Shown here: in pieces, positions 1 to 11,069 of the stretch | Numbering within the stretch: position 1 is the stretch's first letter | Layout: every line of letters starts with the position of its first letter | The notes under the pieces: generated by a model | Told to the model about the DNA's origin: nothing | Database searches by the model: none | What the model saw: the letters and a program-made list of their open reading frames with translations, nothing else | Made by a program: the position numbers and the translations under genes | Assembly: GCA_038025085.1 (NCBI GenBank) | Contig: CM076140.1 | Location: 21,267,501 to 21,331,500, forward strand | Length of the DNA stretch: 64,000 nucleotides | Reading direction: 5' to 3' | Source of the DNA: Tetragonia tetragonoides | Taxonomy: Eukaryota > Streptophyta > Magnoliopsida > Caryophyllales > Aizoaceae

Positions 1-222
1 GTTCAGGTGTCAATTCAGTGATTTCAAATTCAGTTAAATGATGTTCAGTTCACTTCAGTGGTGTTGAGTTTAGAAATATACTTTTTGTGTCACATATCAA
101 ATTGTGTTCATTTCAATTCTGTTGTGTCCAGTTCAGTTCAGTAGAGTCCAGTTTAGTGATGTTGAATTCAGTTCAGTTCACTTCAATTCTAGTAAGTTCA
201 GCTCTAACAAACGCACCATATG
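1..222. repeat. TTCAGT-rich degenerate repeat, right end of a probable MITE
   Basis: The tract is built from degenerate copies of TTCAGT/GTTCAG interrupted by short AT-rich pieces. It ends in GTTCAGCTCTAACAAACGC, which looks like the terminal inverted repeat of a plant MITE. The left half would lie outside the window, so the partner repeat and target duplication cannot be checked. Confidence 0.4.
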
Positions 223-981
223 TAATAACATATATTTAACTTTATGCTTTCGCTGTAGTAAATAGCTTATAATGACCGATTAAGATAGACACATCCTTTG
301 GGATTTTCCTTTATTTTTAAAAGGGTCCATCTTTCCCTAACCCTAATTCTCCCCCACTTTTCCCTCTTATAAATACCTCCTCAAACTACATTTTGAGGGC
401 CTTTTGCCTCTTTCTCCTCTCTATTTCTTAAAATGTCTTTCTCTCTCTAGTTTTCCTATCATCTTTTTAATTTACTTCAATTTTTAAAGCTTTTCTAAGA
501 ACTTCTCCTAATTTCTCAAACTTTTTTTTTTTTTTATCTAATTAGTGCAAACTAAATGGCGTTTGTACTAATTAAATTAATTTTGAATATTGAGATTTCT
601 AGATCTACGCAAGGGTAATCTTTTATCTCTCTCTTTCAATTATTTTTCTAAGTGTTGTCACTAACCATTTCATTTTGTACATAAATTGCTATTAAACCGT
701 ATTATGCCCCTTAATAATCCCATTTTCACCGGTTTGACTAAGTATAGGAGTGGGCACGCCTCACCCTATTTTTTGAGCGGCCAAAATTCATAGGTAAGGG
801 TTCAAGTGCCCACGTGAACCCGTCTCCATGGGGGACTTAGATCCAGCTCTTAGAGAGTGATTTTTGCGGTGAGGAAGAGAGTTGTTTGTGGCAAAATTGT
901 GTGATCATTGAATATTTCTCTCTTTCTCATCACCATTTTCATTTTTTTGTAATTGAAATTGAATAAAAAATGTCATTTTTG
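223..981. other. gene-free AT-rich DNA
   Basis: No coding frame is supported. There is a TATA-like CTTATAAATA near 366 followed by pyrimidine-rich DNA, which could be a decayed promoter or LTR fragment, but nothing downstream confirms it. It is the left flank of the LTR element that starts at 982. Confidence 0.4.
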
Positions 982-1298
982 TGATACTCCAATATTTTCT
1001 ATAATTATAATATCGATTTATAATTCATTTATAAATAGTTTCGGAGATTTAAATCGTATATTTATTTAACTATTCGATTTACTCAAACTAAGCCATAATA
1101 ATATTAATTATTATTATGGGAATTTCGGGATTTATAATTATCAAATTGAGAGATTTAATTAAAATGGTTTTGTATATGAATAAGGCTTATTTATATTGTT
1201 TTAATTAGTTTAATTGGTTTTAATTGTTTTTAATTAGCAATTAAATCAGAAAATTTATCCTAGGTCTAGTAGGTTTTGACTTTCATTGACTAGGCACC

Positions 1299-1305
1299 TA
1301 TATAA
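1299..1305 (+). promoter_or_regulatory. LTR TATA box
   Basis: TATATAA in the context CACCTATATAAGCTAAG. The same sequence recurs at 13009-13015 in the 3' LTR and, inverted, near 8258-8264 in the solo LTR, so it is conserved in all three copies. Confidence 0.65.
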
Positions 1306-2835
1306 GCTAAGAGATGGGCCAGTTGATCAGTTGCAAAAACTGAGCCAAAACCTCACAATTTCTCTCCTCTCTCTCACCCGACTCTCTCTCTCTTCTCTCT
1401 CTCTCGGCCTTACTGCTGTCGCCCTTTGCCGGAGAACACCAGGCCACGACCAGGTGAGCCGCTCCCCTTTCCCCCTCTTTCTTTCTCTCTCTCTCTCTTT
1501 CCCTTTCTCTCTCTTCCCGTACCCTGCTCTCTCTTCCCCTCTATTTCGTGGACCACGACTGTCGGGCCGGTGCTGCGCCACCAGGCCGCGCCTGGGTGGT
1601 CGCCGACAGGCGGTCGCCGCTGTTGGGGTCCTCCCCCGTGTTCCCCTCCCGCTCAGTCGCTCTATCTCTTTCTCTCCCCTTTGTTCTCTCCCTCCCTCGT
1701 GAACCCTCTCTCTTTCTCTCTCCTGGCCGTCGGTCGCCGGCTAGCCATCACCACCGACCACGGTGGTCAGGGGTGGTGATGGTGCTGAAGGGTCCGACCA
1801 TGGGTCCCCTTGTGGGTGACCGTGGTCGAGACTTGCACAATAAGTTAGGGTTTCGAATTTGTATTTTCGTTTTAATTCATTTCGTATTTTCAGTATTTTT
1901 CAATAATTGTTTTTATTTTTCTGTACTCGTTTGGAGTCCAAATCCGGATTTTCAAAATCTTAGATTGATTGAAATAAATCAAAAAATTTAATAAAAATAT
2001 TATTTTACAGTTTCAGTACTGTTTGGATTTTCGTATTTACTGATTATGTCTCGGTAATTATTTTAAATTAGGACCAAACGGACAAGCATGATCGGGTTGT
2101 GATTAGCAAAGTTGCCTACTGCGTAGTGAGCATTTGTTAGCTAAGAGATTGTGCCTACCTCTTTCCAAAGCCCCATCAAAACTATTTTGATGTGTTATGT
2201 GCTAATTGATAAATTATTGTGAATTTAATATGCGAAGCATGATTAAATTATATCGTCGTTAATTATGAGAATCAGAAATATATTCTTCGCTGTAAATATG
2301 AATTATATTGAGTATGATAAGTTTATGAAGTTTCGTTAATTAATTAGTTCATATGCTAATTATTGAGCATGTATGGCGATGTTGAATTTCTAGTATTATT
2401 ATGATATAATATACGTGCTATTTGGAATGGGTTATTATTGAGTGCTAATGAGCACCTATTATACTTGGATGGTTTATTTGTGAAAGTGTAATTTTTGGAT
2501 ATTATGAATGACTGCCGAAGTGCTTCCGAAATTTCGTTAGACATATATGGAGCATTCCCCATCGTTTAATTCTCTACATATCGATTATTATGTTAGAGGC
2601 AGTGTGAGTATACATTAGAGTAAGTCCATGGCATGCCTATATCTATCTATGAACAATATGGGTAATCGCTGTTCTATTCGCTCTCTTATTTCTCTAATCA
2701 AAATGGTTTATCTATTTGTGTTCGAATGATCACTAAAGCAAGAATTGCATGTAATTGAATATCGAGTTTGCGTGTCCTTGATTGTATGATTACTTATGCA
2801 TGAAAATGAATTTCAATGATTCTTCTAAAACCCAG

Positions 2836-2961
2836 GTAAGGTTTGCGAATGTGTTTTTACTGGGTATGGATGACGTTTATTCAGTTTATCTGATTTTTGT
2901 TTTCTTTTATTTCTTCTCTTTTCTTCTGTACCTTGTTTCCGTCACGGAAACCAAAGTGCAG
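2836..2961 (+). other. candidate intron in the 5' LTR/leader
   Basis: A perfect donor CAG|GTAAG at 2833-2840 is followed by a long pyrimidine tract (about 2895-2940) and an acceptor GTGCAG ending at 2961. The same arrangement is present at 14804-14929 in the 3' LTR. The signals are seen directly; use of the intron is inferred. The donor could also join to acceptor-like sites just before the downstream ORFs. Confidence 0.45.
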
Positions 2962-3315
2962 GTGTAGCCGAGTGAGGACGGATAGCTTGAAGTTTAAATG
3001 TGGGTTGTTCCTTTAGAACTTTTGGTTATTGGTTACTTTAGTTGGTTGGGATTTTTGGTTTGTGCTCTTGAAGGCAAAGTTGTAATAATACTTTAATGGA
3101 CTGAAGTTCACCTGATAGATAACTCTGATATTAATGTTTAGTTGTTTAGATGCTTCCTTTGATACCTAGTTTTTCCTTTCTGCTTAGCATTTATTCCTTA
3201 GCGATAAATATTGCAGTAGCATACCCCGGGTTTGGGACGGTTCAGCGGTGTCGACTCATGGATAGCGACGTCGATGGTTCCTAGGAAATCGTTAAGAATT
3301 CGGGGGTGTTACAAA

Positions 3316-3327
3316 TGGTATCAGAGC
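3316..3327 (+). other. primer binding site (initiator Met tRNA)
   Basis: TGGTATCAGAGC lies two bases after the 5' LTR. This is the standard plant PBS complementary to the 3' end of initiator methionine tRNA. Confidence 0.95.
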
Positions 3328-3504
3328 CCTAGGTTTAAAAGGTTGCATAGGTTAATAAATGAATTAATAAAGATTAGTTTCATTTTTGGGAAAAATAAAA
3401 TATAATTGAAGCCGTTGAGCGTAGTAGTCCTAGAAGCTAGGAATTACTTGAAATCACCTTAATTGTGATTTAAATGTTCTTATTGTTTGATTGGCCTTTT
3501 GTAG

Positions 3505-4494
3505 ATGACAATTACTCGTTTGACCGCGATGAAATCGACTAGAGGTAGAAAACCGCGAGCGATGATCGTTGCACCCGAGAAGGAGGTGGAATACGTTGAC
3601 ATCTCCGATAGCGAGCCAACGCACGACGAGCGTGACGACGCGGCTGCCCCTGTGGCGCAAGACAATGGCGCGCACGAGGTGGAATAACCCGCGTATGAGG
3701 ATCGTGATGATGACGTACCGATGGAGCCTAACCATGACTTGGAAGCTAACGAGGATCCTGATTCTGAAGAGGAACCTACCAAGTCCAAACCTGAGGCTGA
3801 CGATGCTCCTGCTGACGAGCCAAGCGTTGAGCCTAACTCTGTGGATCTAGAGATGCGATTCGAGTATGGAGCTAGAGTCCCTGATTCACCTAGCATGCCA
3901 GACTTAGAGGATATTAGTGATGCAAGCGGCAACAACTCTGTACCTCCTTTGCCTCCTCCTAATGTGTCTCCTCCTGTGGAGCCTTTCTTTGCCACTGATG
4001 CCGAATTAGATGACATCCGTGCCTACATCGATCGCGCATTCACTACGATCGAGCGTTATGAATATGAGAACCGTATGAGGATACACCAAGGTTTTTGGGT
4101 AGAACTCTTACTAGCTGGCTTACCCAACATGCATCCTTGGAGAGGTCTCAAGGAGAAGTATGACCATGTGGTACTGAGGAGTGGCTACATCAACGACGAG
4201 AAGTACGGCAAAGGCAACCGTTGGGCGCTGAGTTTTCAGGGTGTTAGCAATGAGTTATGCTTGGCTGAGTTCGAGTGGAAGGTTAATCACGTCTTGGTGC
4301 CTGCTCCGAAGAGCACATGTGAGAGCTGCTGGTCCAAGAAGCGCAAGCTTGTGGATAACTTTAGAAGGCGCTTCATGCCTCAGAAGTTCAAAGGTGACGA
4401 GCATCCTTACACGCCTTGTAGGGAAGTGAAGCCAAGGAGGGACGATGATGATGATACGCCTCCCGGATCGAAGCAAAACCCAGTTGCGGTTTAG
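3505..4494 (+). pseudogene. extra retroelement ORF between PBS and gag, one nonsense codon
   Basis: One frame of about 329 codons opens at ATG 3505 and ends at 4494, broken by a single TAA at 3685-3687. The N-terminal half is very acidic and Pro/Ser-rich (many D/E, APADEPS-type runs) and probably disordered. The C-terminal half is compact, with LPNMHPW, a tryptophan-rich stretch (RWALSF, EFEWKV), a CESC pair and a basic tract KKRKLVDNFRRRF that could bind nucleic acid or act as a nuclear signal. It is not the main gag, which follows at 5182. Its compact part resembles the ORF at 52293-52903 in another element (I-x2-Y-x2-R-x3-T-x3-Y, then LP-x3-PW). A pyrimidine tract and TTTTGTAG stand directly before the ATG, like a 3' splice site. 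Function unknown; a divergent gag-like domain is one possibility. Confidence 0.7.
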
Positions 4495-5181
4495 CTATTT
4501 TATTGACAAGAGTTAGTTCTTTTGGTTGGAAACATTATTTCATTTTTGTGATGTCCCTGCGTGGTCAGAATTGGTGTGGTGTGTAGTTTCTTAAGCAACC
4601 AATATTTATAACTCTTATTTATTTTGCAATTTATCTTATTGCAAAACTATTTCATTTGATTATATGAAAGTCGTTGTGATTTGTTTATATCACTGTCGTT
4701 GTCACATATTTGCATGGTTGACCAACAACATGAATGCTATCTCTTATCGTCGTGACATGATGGGAAATCCATGTCGAATTTATGGCAAAATCGTTGTTGA
4801 GCATTATCAACTCTTTTGTGAGCCAAGTGCTAAAGCATATCTATATGATTAAGTGTGATTGTTTATTGCCCTACTAAAATAGTATGGAGCCTCATTATGT
4901 ACTTTATGAACATCTTTGTCTATTCTTGTGAGACCAATGTGTCTAAGGTGTTTTATATGCCTATCGAACTATTATGCATGAGAACTGAGAACAATAAAGC
5001 AAGTATGTTGCTTAGACCTACAATGTAAGGTCGATCTTCGAAACTTATATGCTATATGCTAAATGTCAAGAGAAAGGTTTCAATTACAACCTAGTTCTCT
5101 CAATTAGACCTTATTGGGTCGAGATGTGCAAATTGTGTGAATGGTGTTCATCCAATTACTTTTATATTCTCAGATCGCGAA
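4495..5181 (+). other. non-coding spacer between extra ORF and gag
   Basis: No credible coding frame. Near its end TTACTTTTATATTCTCAG (to about 5172) is a good 3' splice site lying ten bases before the gag ATG at 5182, which would suit gag expression from a spliced transcript. Confidence 0.45.
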
Positions 5182-5889
5182 ATGACAACCAACGCCGATA
5201 GAATTGCACGACTCGAGGATGGTCTGACCGATGTGGTCGAGATCATGGCACGACAAATGGCACGCCAAGAAGAGATGGAAACCGCACAAGCCTCTGCAGC
5301 GCGTACTTTCCGAGATTTTGACGATCTTAAACCTCCTACGTTCGAAGGTGGTGCTGATCCAACTAAGCTGGAGACTTGGTTCATTGAGTTTGAGAAGTTG
5401 TTCCTGGCTACGAGTCTGCCTAACAACATGAAGGTTAGCTCTGCGACGTACTATCTGAAGGGCGAAGCTAATAAGTGGTGGAACGATGTGCGAATGGACT
5501 TGCGTGCGACGCCGAACTATAATTGGGATCGTTTTAAGGAATCCATTCATGCTAGATTTTATCCTAGTGATCTACGACGCATTAAACAACGTGAGTTCGA
5601 AGGGCTAAGCCAAGACAAGCTGTCTGTGGCCGAGTATGCTGCCAAGTTAAACGAGCTTGCAATTTTTGCTCCTAATCTGCTGACAACTGAAGCTGAGCGA
5701 GTCGAAAGGTTCGAGGATGGATTGAAATGGGACATTCAACGTTTTGTCGCTGGACAATCAGTCACTTTTCAGGAATCTTATGACAAGGCCCTGAATCAGG
5801 AGAGGATTGTTGGATGTCGTGATACGCATTTGGGAAAGAACAAGCGCGACGAAAGCAATCCATCGCAGTCGAACAATGGTGACAAGAGG
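5182..5889 (+). pseudogene. gag: gag, capsid part (interrupted)
   Basis: This encodes the N-terminal structural part of Gag, which packages retroelement RNA in cytoplasmic particles. After MTTNADRIARLEDG and a short coiled region comes the typical Retrotrans_gag domain: PPTFEGGADP, a WF..F..LF segment, Y-L-K-G-E-A-N-K-W-W, and F-x-A-R-F-Y-P followed by LSVAEYAAKLNELA and AERVERFEDGL. I chose ATG 5182 because similarity starts there; an in-frame ATG at 5137 only adds leader-like residues. The frame is cut at 5889 by an inverted solo LTR and resumes at 8579, so no full-length Gag can be made. Confidence 0.9.
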
Positions 5890-7996
5890 TGTAGCACCCC
5901 CGAATTCGCAACGACTTCCTGGGAACTATCGACGCTATTATACATGACTCGACACCACTGAACCGTCCCGAACCCGAGGGGATGTCACTGCAACATTATC
6001 ACTAAGGAGTAAATGCTAAGCAGAAAGAAAGACTGGGCATCAAAAGGAGCTTATTAAAGAACTAAACAGTTAATATCAGAGTTGTCTATATAGCGAGCTA
6101 AAACCATTTAACCAAATTTATTACAACTTGCCTTCAAGGGCTAAATCCAATAGAATCTCAACGATCTAATCCGAACAGAAACAGTTCTAAAAACCGACGC
6201 CAACTCTACCTTCCAAGTTGTACATCCTCAATCAACTAAACCTGCACTTTGGTTTCCGTGACGGAAACAAAATACAGAAGAAAAGAAAAGAAACAAAAGA
6301 GAAACAAAAATCAGATAAACTGAATTAACATCATCCGTACCCAGTAAAAACATTTCGCAAACCTTACCTGAGGTTTTAAAAGAATCATTGAAATTCATTT
6401 GCATACGCACATAAGCATATAATCAAGCATACGCATAACGACATTCTTTTATATGCCATTCTTGTATAGTGATCACACGAAATACGACATAGACAATCCC
6501 TCTTGATTAGAGAGATGTAAGAGAGCGAATAGAACAGCGATTACCCATACTGTTCATCGAAGATACAATCACGCCACGGACTTAATGACTCTAGTGTGCA
6601 CACTACCTCTAGTACAATTACACGAGCCTAGAGGACTTATCAAATGGGGAATGATCCGTCCCGGACAAATTGCAAGGTGTCCATAAGTAACTTGGGAATC
6701 ACTCATCCCTTGAACTACACCATTAGGTGTAATCCCGATTGCTCGACTACTCCTAGGGATCCATTAGGAGTCTTAATCTCATTTAATTCAATTCACATAA
6801 TTTGCATTGATTGACATTAGTGGTACTACGAGACCCTGACTTACTAATTCATTTCATGCTCTTGACAATGAATAGTAAATAACGACGATAATGATAATTC
6901 AATACGATGAGAATTGAACATGCTTTAATTCAATAATGCCGATAATTCAATAAAGATGACAATTAATGTCTAGCACAATTTCGGCAGCACTTCTGCAGGG
7001 TAATATGATATCCAAAAATTCACAAATCACCAAAGACATTCAAAGATAATATATAGGTGCTCACTAGCACTCAATAATACCCATACCAATTAGCACTTAT
7101 TTAATTGCATAATAATATTAATAATTCGCTATTCAACAATTGTCCAATAATCATCATATGGACTAATTAATTCCCAAAACATGCTAACATAACATGCTAA
7201 TTATAAACGATATTTATAGCAGTAAACATGCTTAAGAAATCTCATAATAATAACGACGATATAATTTAATCATGCTTGCATTTTAAATTCACACAATTTC
7301 CCAATTAGCACATAACACATCAAAATAGTTTTGATGGGGCTTTGGAAGAAGGTAGGCATGAGAGATAATCACTAAAACGCTACCATCATTAAGTAGGCTC
7401 CAACCAATCGACAATAATCATGTTTGCTCGTTAGGTCCTAATTAAAAATAATTACCAAATCAGTATTAATTAAATACGAAAAAACAAAGAGTAACGAAAT
7501 CTCAGTCTGATAATTTTATTAAATTTCTTGATTTACTCCAACCAATCTAGGCTTTTGAAAATCCGAATTCTGATTCCGAATGAGTGCAGAAAAATAAAAA
7601 TATTAAATAAAAAATACTGAAAATCGAATTAATAATTACAAAAAATATAAAAACGAAACCCTAACTTCAAAACTAGGTCTAGGTCACGGGTACCCATGCA
7701 TGGGACCCATAACCCGACCCATCACCACCACCACCACCCACTGGCCACCATGGCCGGTGGTGGTGGTTGCCGGAGCTCCGGCGAAGAGAGGAGAGAGAAA
7801 ATCGTGAAAAGGGAGAGAAAGAGAGAACGCGAGAGAGAGAGAGAAAGAGAGAGCAAGGGCTCGGTCGGCAACCATGGGTCACCACAGGCGACCACCCAGG
7901 CACGGCCTGGTGGCGCCGTGGTGGTCCCTGGTGGCACGACAGCTGGAAACAGGGGAGGGGGAGAGAAAACGCGAAGAGAAAGAGAGAAGGAAAAAT

Positions 7997-8069
<73 letters not shown>

Positions 8070-8571
8070 AAGGGGTTACCGGCGTGAGGGAGGAGGTGGC
8101 GCCGGTGATGGTGTCTCCGGTGAGCAGCAAGGAGAGAGAGAAAGATTCGGTGAGGGAGAGAGAGGAGAGAGAGAGAGAGGACGGTGAGAGAGAGGAGAGA
8201 GAGTGCTTGAGGGTTTTGGCTCAGTTTGCAAAATTGATCAACTGTCTCACATTTTCCTTATATAGGCCCTTAGTCAACCCAAGTCAAATACTACTAGGTT
8301 TAGGAATTAATTGAATAATTTTCTAATTTAAATAGCTAATTAAAACTAATTAAAACTAATATGAATAACCTTATTCATATATAAAATATTTTAATTAAAC
8401 TCCTCAAAATTAATAAATGCAATTTATGAAAGTCCCATAATAATAATTTATATTATTATGGCTTTAATTGAATAAATCGAATCCTTAAATGAATGTACGA
8501 TTTAATCTCCAAAACTATTTATAAATTATTTATAAATCAATATAATAATTATAGAAAATATTGGGGTATCA
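5890..8571 (-). mobile_element. solo LTR of the same gypsy family, inverted inside gag
   Basis: Reverse-complement reading gives TGATACCCCAATATT at the right end and the GGGGTGCTACA-type LTR end at the left, matching the element's own LTRs throughout. It includes the 268-bp segment missing from the 5' LTR. CAAGAGG flanks it on both sides (5883-5889 and 8572-8578), and gag reads continuously across the repeat once the insertion is ignored. No PBS, PPT or internal sequence remains, so it is a recombination product of a full element that landed in gag. Confidence 0.92.
7999..8065. repeat. (GA)n microsatellite in the solo LTR
   Basis: An almost pure run of GA of about 33 units, expanded relative to the CT-rich segments at equivalent positions of the two other LTR copies. 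Long frames on either strand here are translations of the repeat. Confidence 0.95.
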
Positions 8572-9598
8572 CAAGAGGCTAAGGCCTAATGGCAACAACA
8601 ATTACCAAGGTGGTCAGAACCACAATGCGAATAGGAATCATGACTCCAATAGTCATCGAGCTACGATAATGGCTAGAAGGAATACGCCTTGTACTCGCTG
8701 TAGCAAGACGCATGCTGGTAAGAACTGTCGAGGTGACGTGTTGCACTGCTATGAATGCAACAAGGCGGGTCACAAAGCTTCTGAATGTTGGAGCCGAGGT
8801 AGAAATGTTAATGGGCAGAACCGCGATAACAACTACAATCATGGTGGTAATAACAATGGCTATCGTGGTAATGGTGGTAACTATCGTGGAAATGGGGGTT
8901 ACAACAACTACAACAACCGCAACAATGCTGCTCCTGCTGTGAACAACCAGGTTCAAGTTCCTGCTACTGCTAATCCCGCACCGAACAACAACAACAACAA
9001 TAGAGGGGTTAATGGCAGAATTTTTGTGATGAATCGCAGTGAAGCAGAAGCAAACCCGAACGTGATCGCTGATACTTTTCTTGTTAATTCTTTTCCCGCC
9101 TTTGTTTTGTTTGATAGTGGTGCATCGCATTCTTTTCTTTCTAAGAGCTTTGCATCTAAGATAGGCCTAGAACCTAGTTCAGTGTATATGGCGAACATTA
9201 CGATGCCAAATGGGGTGAATGTTAATTGTAATTCATTGTACGAGAAGTGTTCGATTAAGATCGCTGGTTCCGAGCTACCTGCAGACTTGATTCAGTTCGA
9301 ATTGGGTGATTTTGACGTTATTTTGGGAATGAATTGGTTGTACAAGTATAGAGCTAAAATAGAGTGCTTCGAACAACGCGTTTCTTTGCGAGGACCTAAA
9401 GGTAAGAGGATCACTTACCGAGTAGTTGTGGTCAAGCCTAAGCTGAAGGTGATGGCGACTATGGAGGTTAAAGAGTGTGTGACTAAGGGTGAAGCGATTT
9501 ACCTTTGTCATGTGGTGGATACGAGTCGCGAGACGGAAGCTCCGCAACCTATTCCTGTAGTTTCTGAGTACGCTGACGTTTTTCCCGAAGAGAACGCA
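8572..9598 (+). pseudogene. gag: gag nucleocapsid part and aspartic protease
   Basis: Continuation of gag after the nested LTR. An Asn/Gly-rich linker precedes two cysteine knuckles, C-x2-C-x3-H-x4-C from about 8690 and a canonical C-x2-C-x4-H-x4-C (CYECNKAGHKASEC) at about 8747-8788, which bind RNA. A second Asn/Gly-rich linker follows. The retroviral-type aspartic protease then appears with its catalytic LFDSGASHSF at about 9108-9137 and the later hydrophobic DVILGMNWL. Protease processes the Gag-Pol polyprotein. The frame stays open through the protease but shifts near 9596 at the start of the RT region, so pol is out of phase. Confidence 0.88.
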
Positions 9599-11069
9599 TT
9601 ATCGACTTTACGATCGACCTTGCTCCAGGTTCTGCACCAATTTCGAAAGCACCGTATCGTATGGCACCTGCTGAGATGAAGGAACTGAAAACACAACTAG
9701 AGGATTTGTTAAAAAAAGGGATACATACGTCCAAGTATATCGCCTTGGGGTGCTCTTGTTTTGTTTGTACGGAAGAAAGATGGTAGTATGAGGCTGTGCA
9801 TTGACTACCGCGACTTGAACAAGATTACGATCAAGAATAGATACCCACTTCCCCGTTATGTTTGACCAACTGCGTGGTGCATCTATTTTCTCAAAGATAG
9901 ACTTACGATCAGGATACCATCAGTTGAGGATTTCTGAGCCTGATATTGCGAAGACAGCGTTTAGGACGAGGTATGTGCACTACGAGTTCACTGTGATGCC
10001 TTTTGGGTTGACGAATGCGCATGCAAAGTTTATGGACTTGATGAACCGGACGTTTCAGCCTTACCTAGACCTTTTTGTCGTAGTCTTTATTGATGATATT
10101 CTGGTTTACTCGAAGAACGCCGAGGAGCATGAGCAACATTTACGTACTGTTTTGGAGATCCTGCGAAGACATCAACTTTACGCCAAGTTGTCTAAGTGTG
10201 AGTTTTGGTTAGACACGGTATCTTTCTTAGGACACGTGGTGTCTAAGGATGGTGTAGCCGTAGATCCAAAGAAGATTCGAGCTGTTACAGATTGGCCAAG
10301 ACCATTGACCGTGACCAAAGTTCGGAGTTTTCTTGGACTTGCTGGATACTATAGACGATTTGTAGAAGGTTTTTCAAAGATTGCGCAGCCAATCACGAAC
10401 TTGATGAAGAAAACGACAAAGTTTGTATGGTCTGACAAGTGTGAGACTGCTTTCCAAGAGTTGAAGAAACGTCTTACTAGTGCACCTATTTTGACATTGC
10501 CGTTAGGAACGGAAGGATATGAGGTCTACAGTGACGCGTCTAAGCATGGCTTAGGGTGTGTTTTGATGCAACATGGAAAGGTCGTGGCTTACGCCTCACG
10601 ACAACTACCCTACGCACGATCTAGAACTTGCTACTGTCGTATTCGCATTGAAGATTTGGCGACACTACCTGTATGGTTCCGCAGTCAAGATGTTCACTGA
10701 TCACAAGTGTCTTAAGTACATCTTTACGCAGAAAGAGTTGAACATGCGCCAGAGGAGATGGCTAGAACTTTTGACGGAGTACGACATTGATATCCAGTAC
10801 CATGAGGGTAAAGCGAACGTAGTCGCTGACGCTTTGAGTAGGAAGACTCGACATACTTTAAACACTGCTTTAGTGCTTCCTAAGGGGATCATACGTGACT
10901 TGCAAAGTCTCGAGGTAGAGATTGTGTTTCAAGGTGACGTTCAGTGTACCTTAGCACATATGACCGTTCGACAAACATTGCTAGAAGAGATTAAAGATAG
11001 ACAGAGTGGTGATGAGGATCTTCAGCGGATTCTAACCACAAAGACGAGGGTAGGTCCGAGGACTTCACT
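9599..11069 (+). pseudogene. pol: pol: reverse transcriptase and RNase H, frameshifted
   Basis: Reverse transcriptase copies the element RNA and RNase H removes the template. Recognisable RT blocks are SIDYRDLN-like [11 protein letters not shown] (about 9798), [15 protein letters not shown] (from about 9890), VMPFGLTNA, and the catalytic box [13 protein letters not shown] (about 10072-10112; FIDD in place of YVDD). RNase H follows with [14 protein letters not shown] and later FTDHKCLKY and NVVADALSR. Frameshifts are evident near 9596, 9715, 9855 (with a few codons missing), 10605 and 11075. The usual Ala of NAPATF is His in NAHAKF. This copy cannot yield active enzyme. Confidence 0.9.

Larger units (their letters stand above)
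982..3313 (+). repeat. 5' LTR of the gypsy element
   Basis: It matches 12691-15281 almost base for base, from TGATACTCCAATATTTTC to GGGGGTGTTACA. It lacks 268 bp that the 3' LTR and the inverted solo LTR both contain (junction near 2555, corresponding to 14253-14521). It carries a TATA box at 1299-1305, CT-rich tracts downstream of it, and intron-like splice signals at 2836-2961. The predicted small frames inside are low-complexity CT/GA translations and are not genes. Confidence 0.92.

Noticed and set aside
1286..1991. Overlapping Ser/Leu/Pro/Arg-rich frames in the LTRs (also 7679-8314 and 12996-13602).
   Set aside because: They are translations of CT/GA-rich LTR sequence, occur on both strands at once and have no domain or conserved start.
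2356..2562. Small frames repeated at 2356-2562 and 14056-14274.
   Set aside because: They are the same LTR position in both copies; conservation reflects LTR identity, not coding.
4664..4852. Short frame between extra ORF and gag.
   Set aside because: No start context, homology or codon pattern; the spacer is treated as non-coding.
7999..8065. Possible charged (ER)n protein.
   Set aside because: Pure GA microsatellite.
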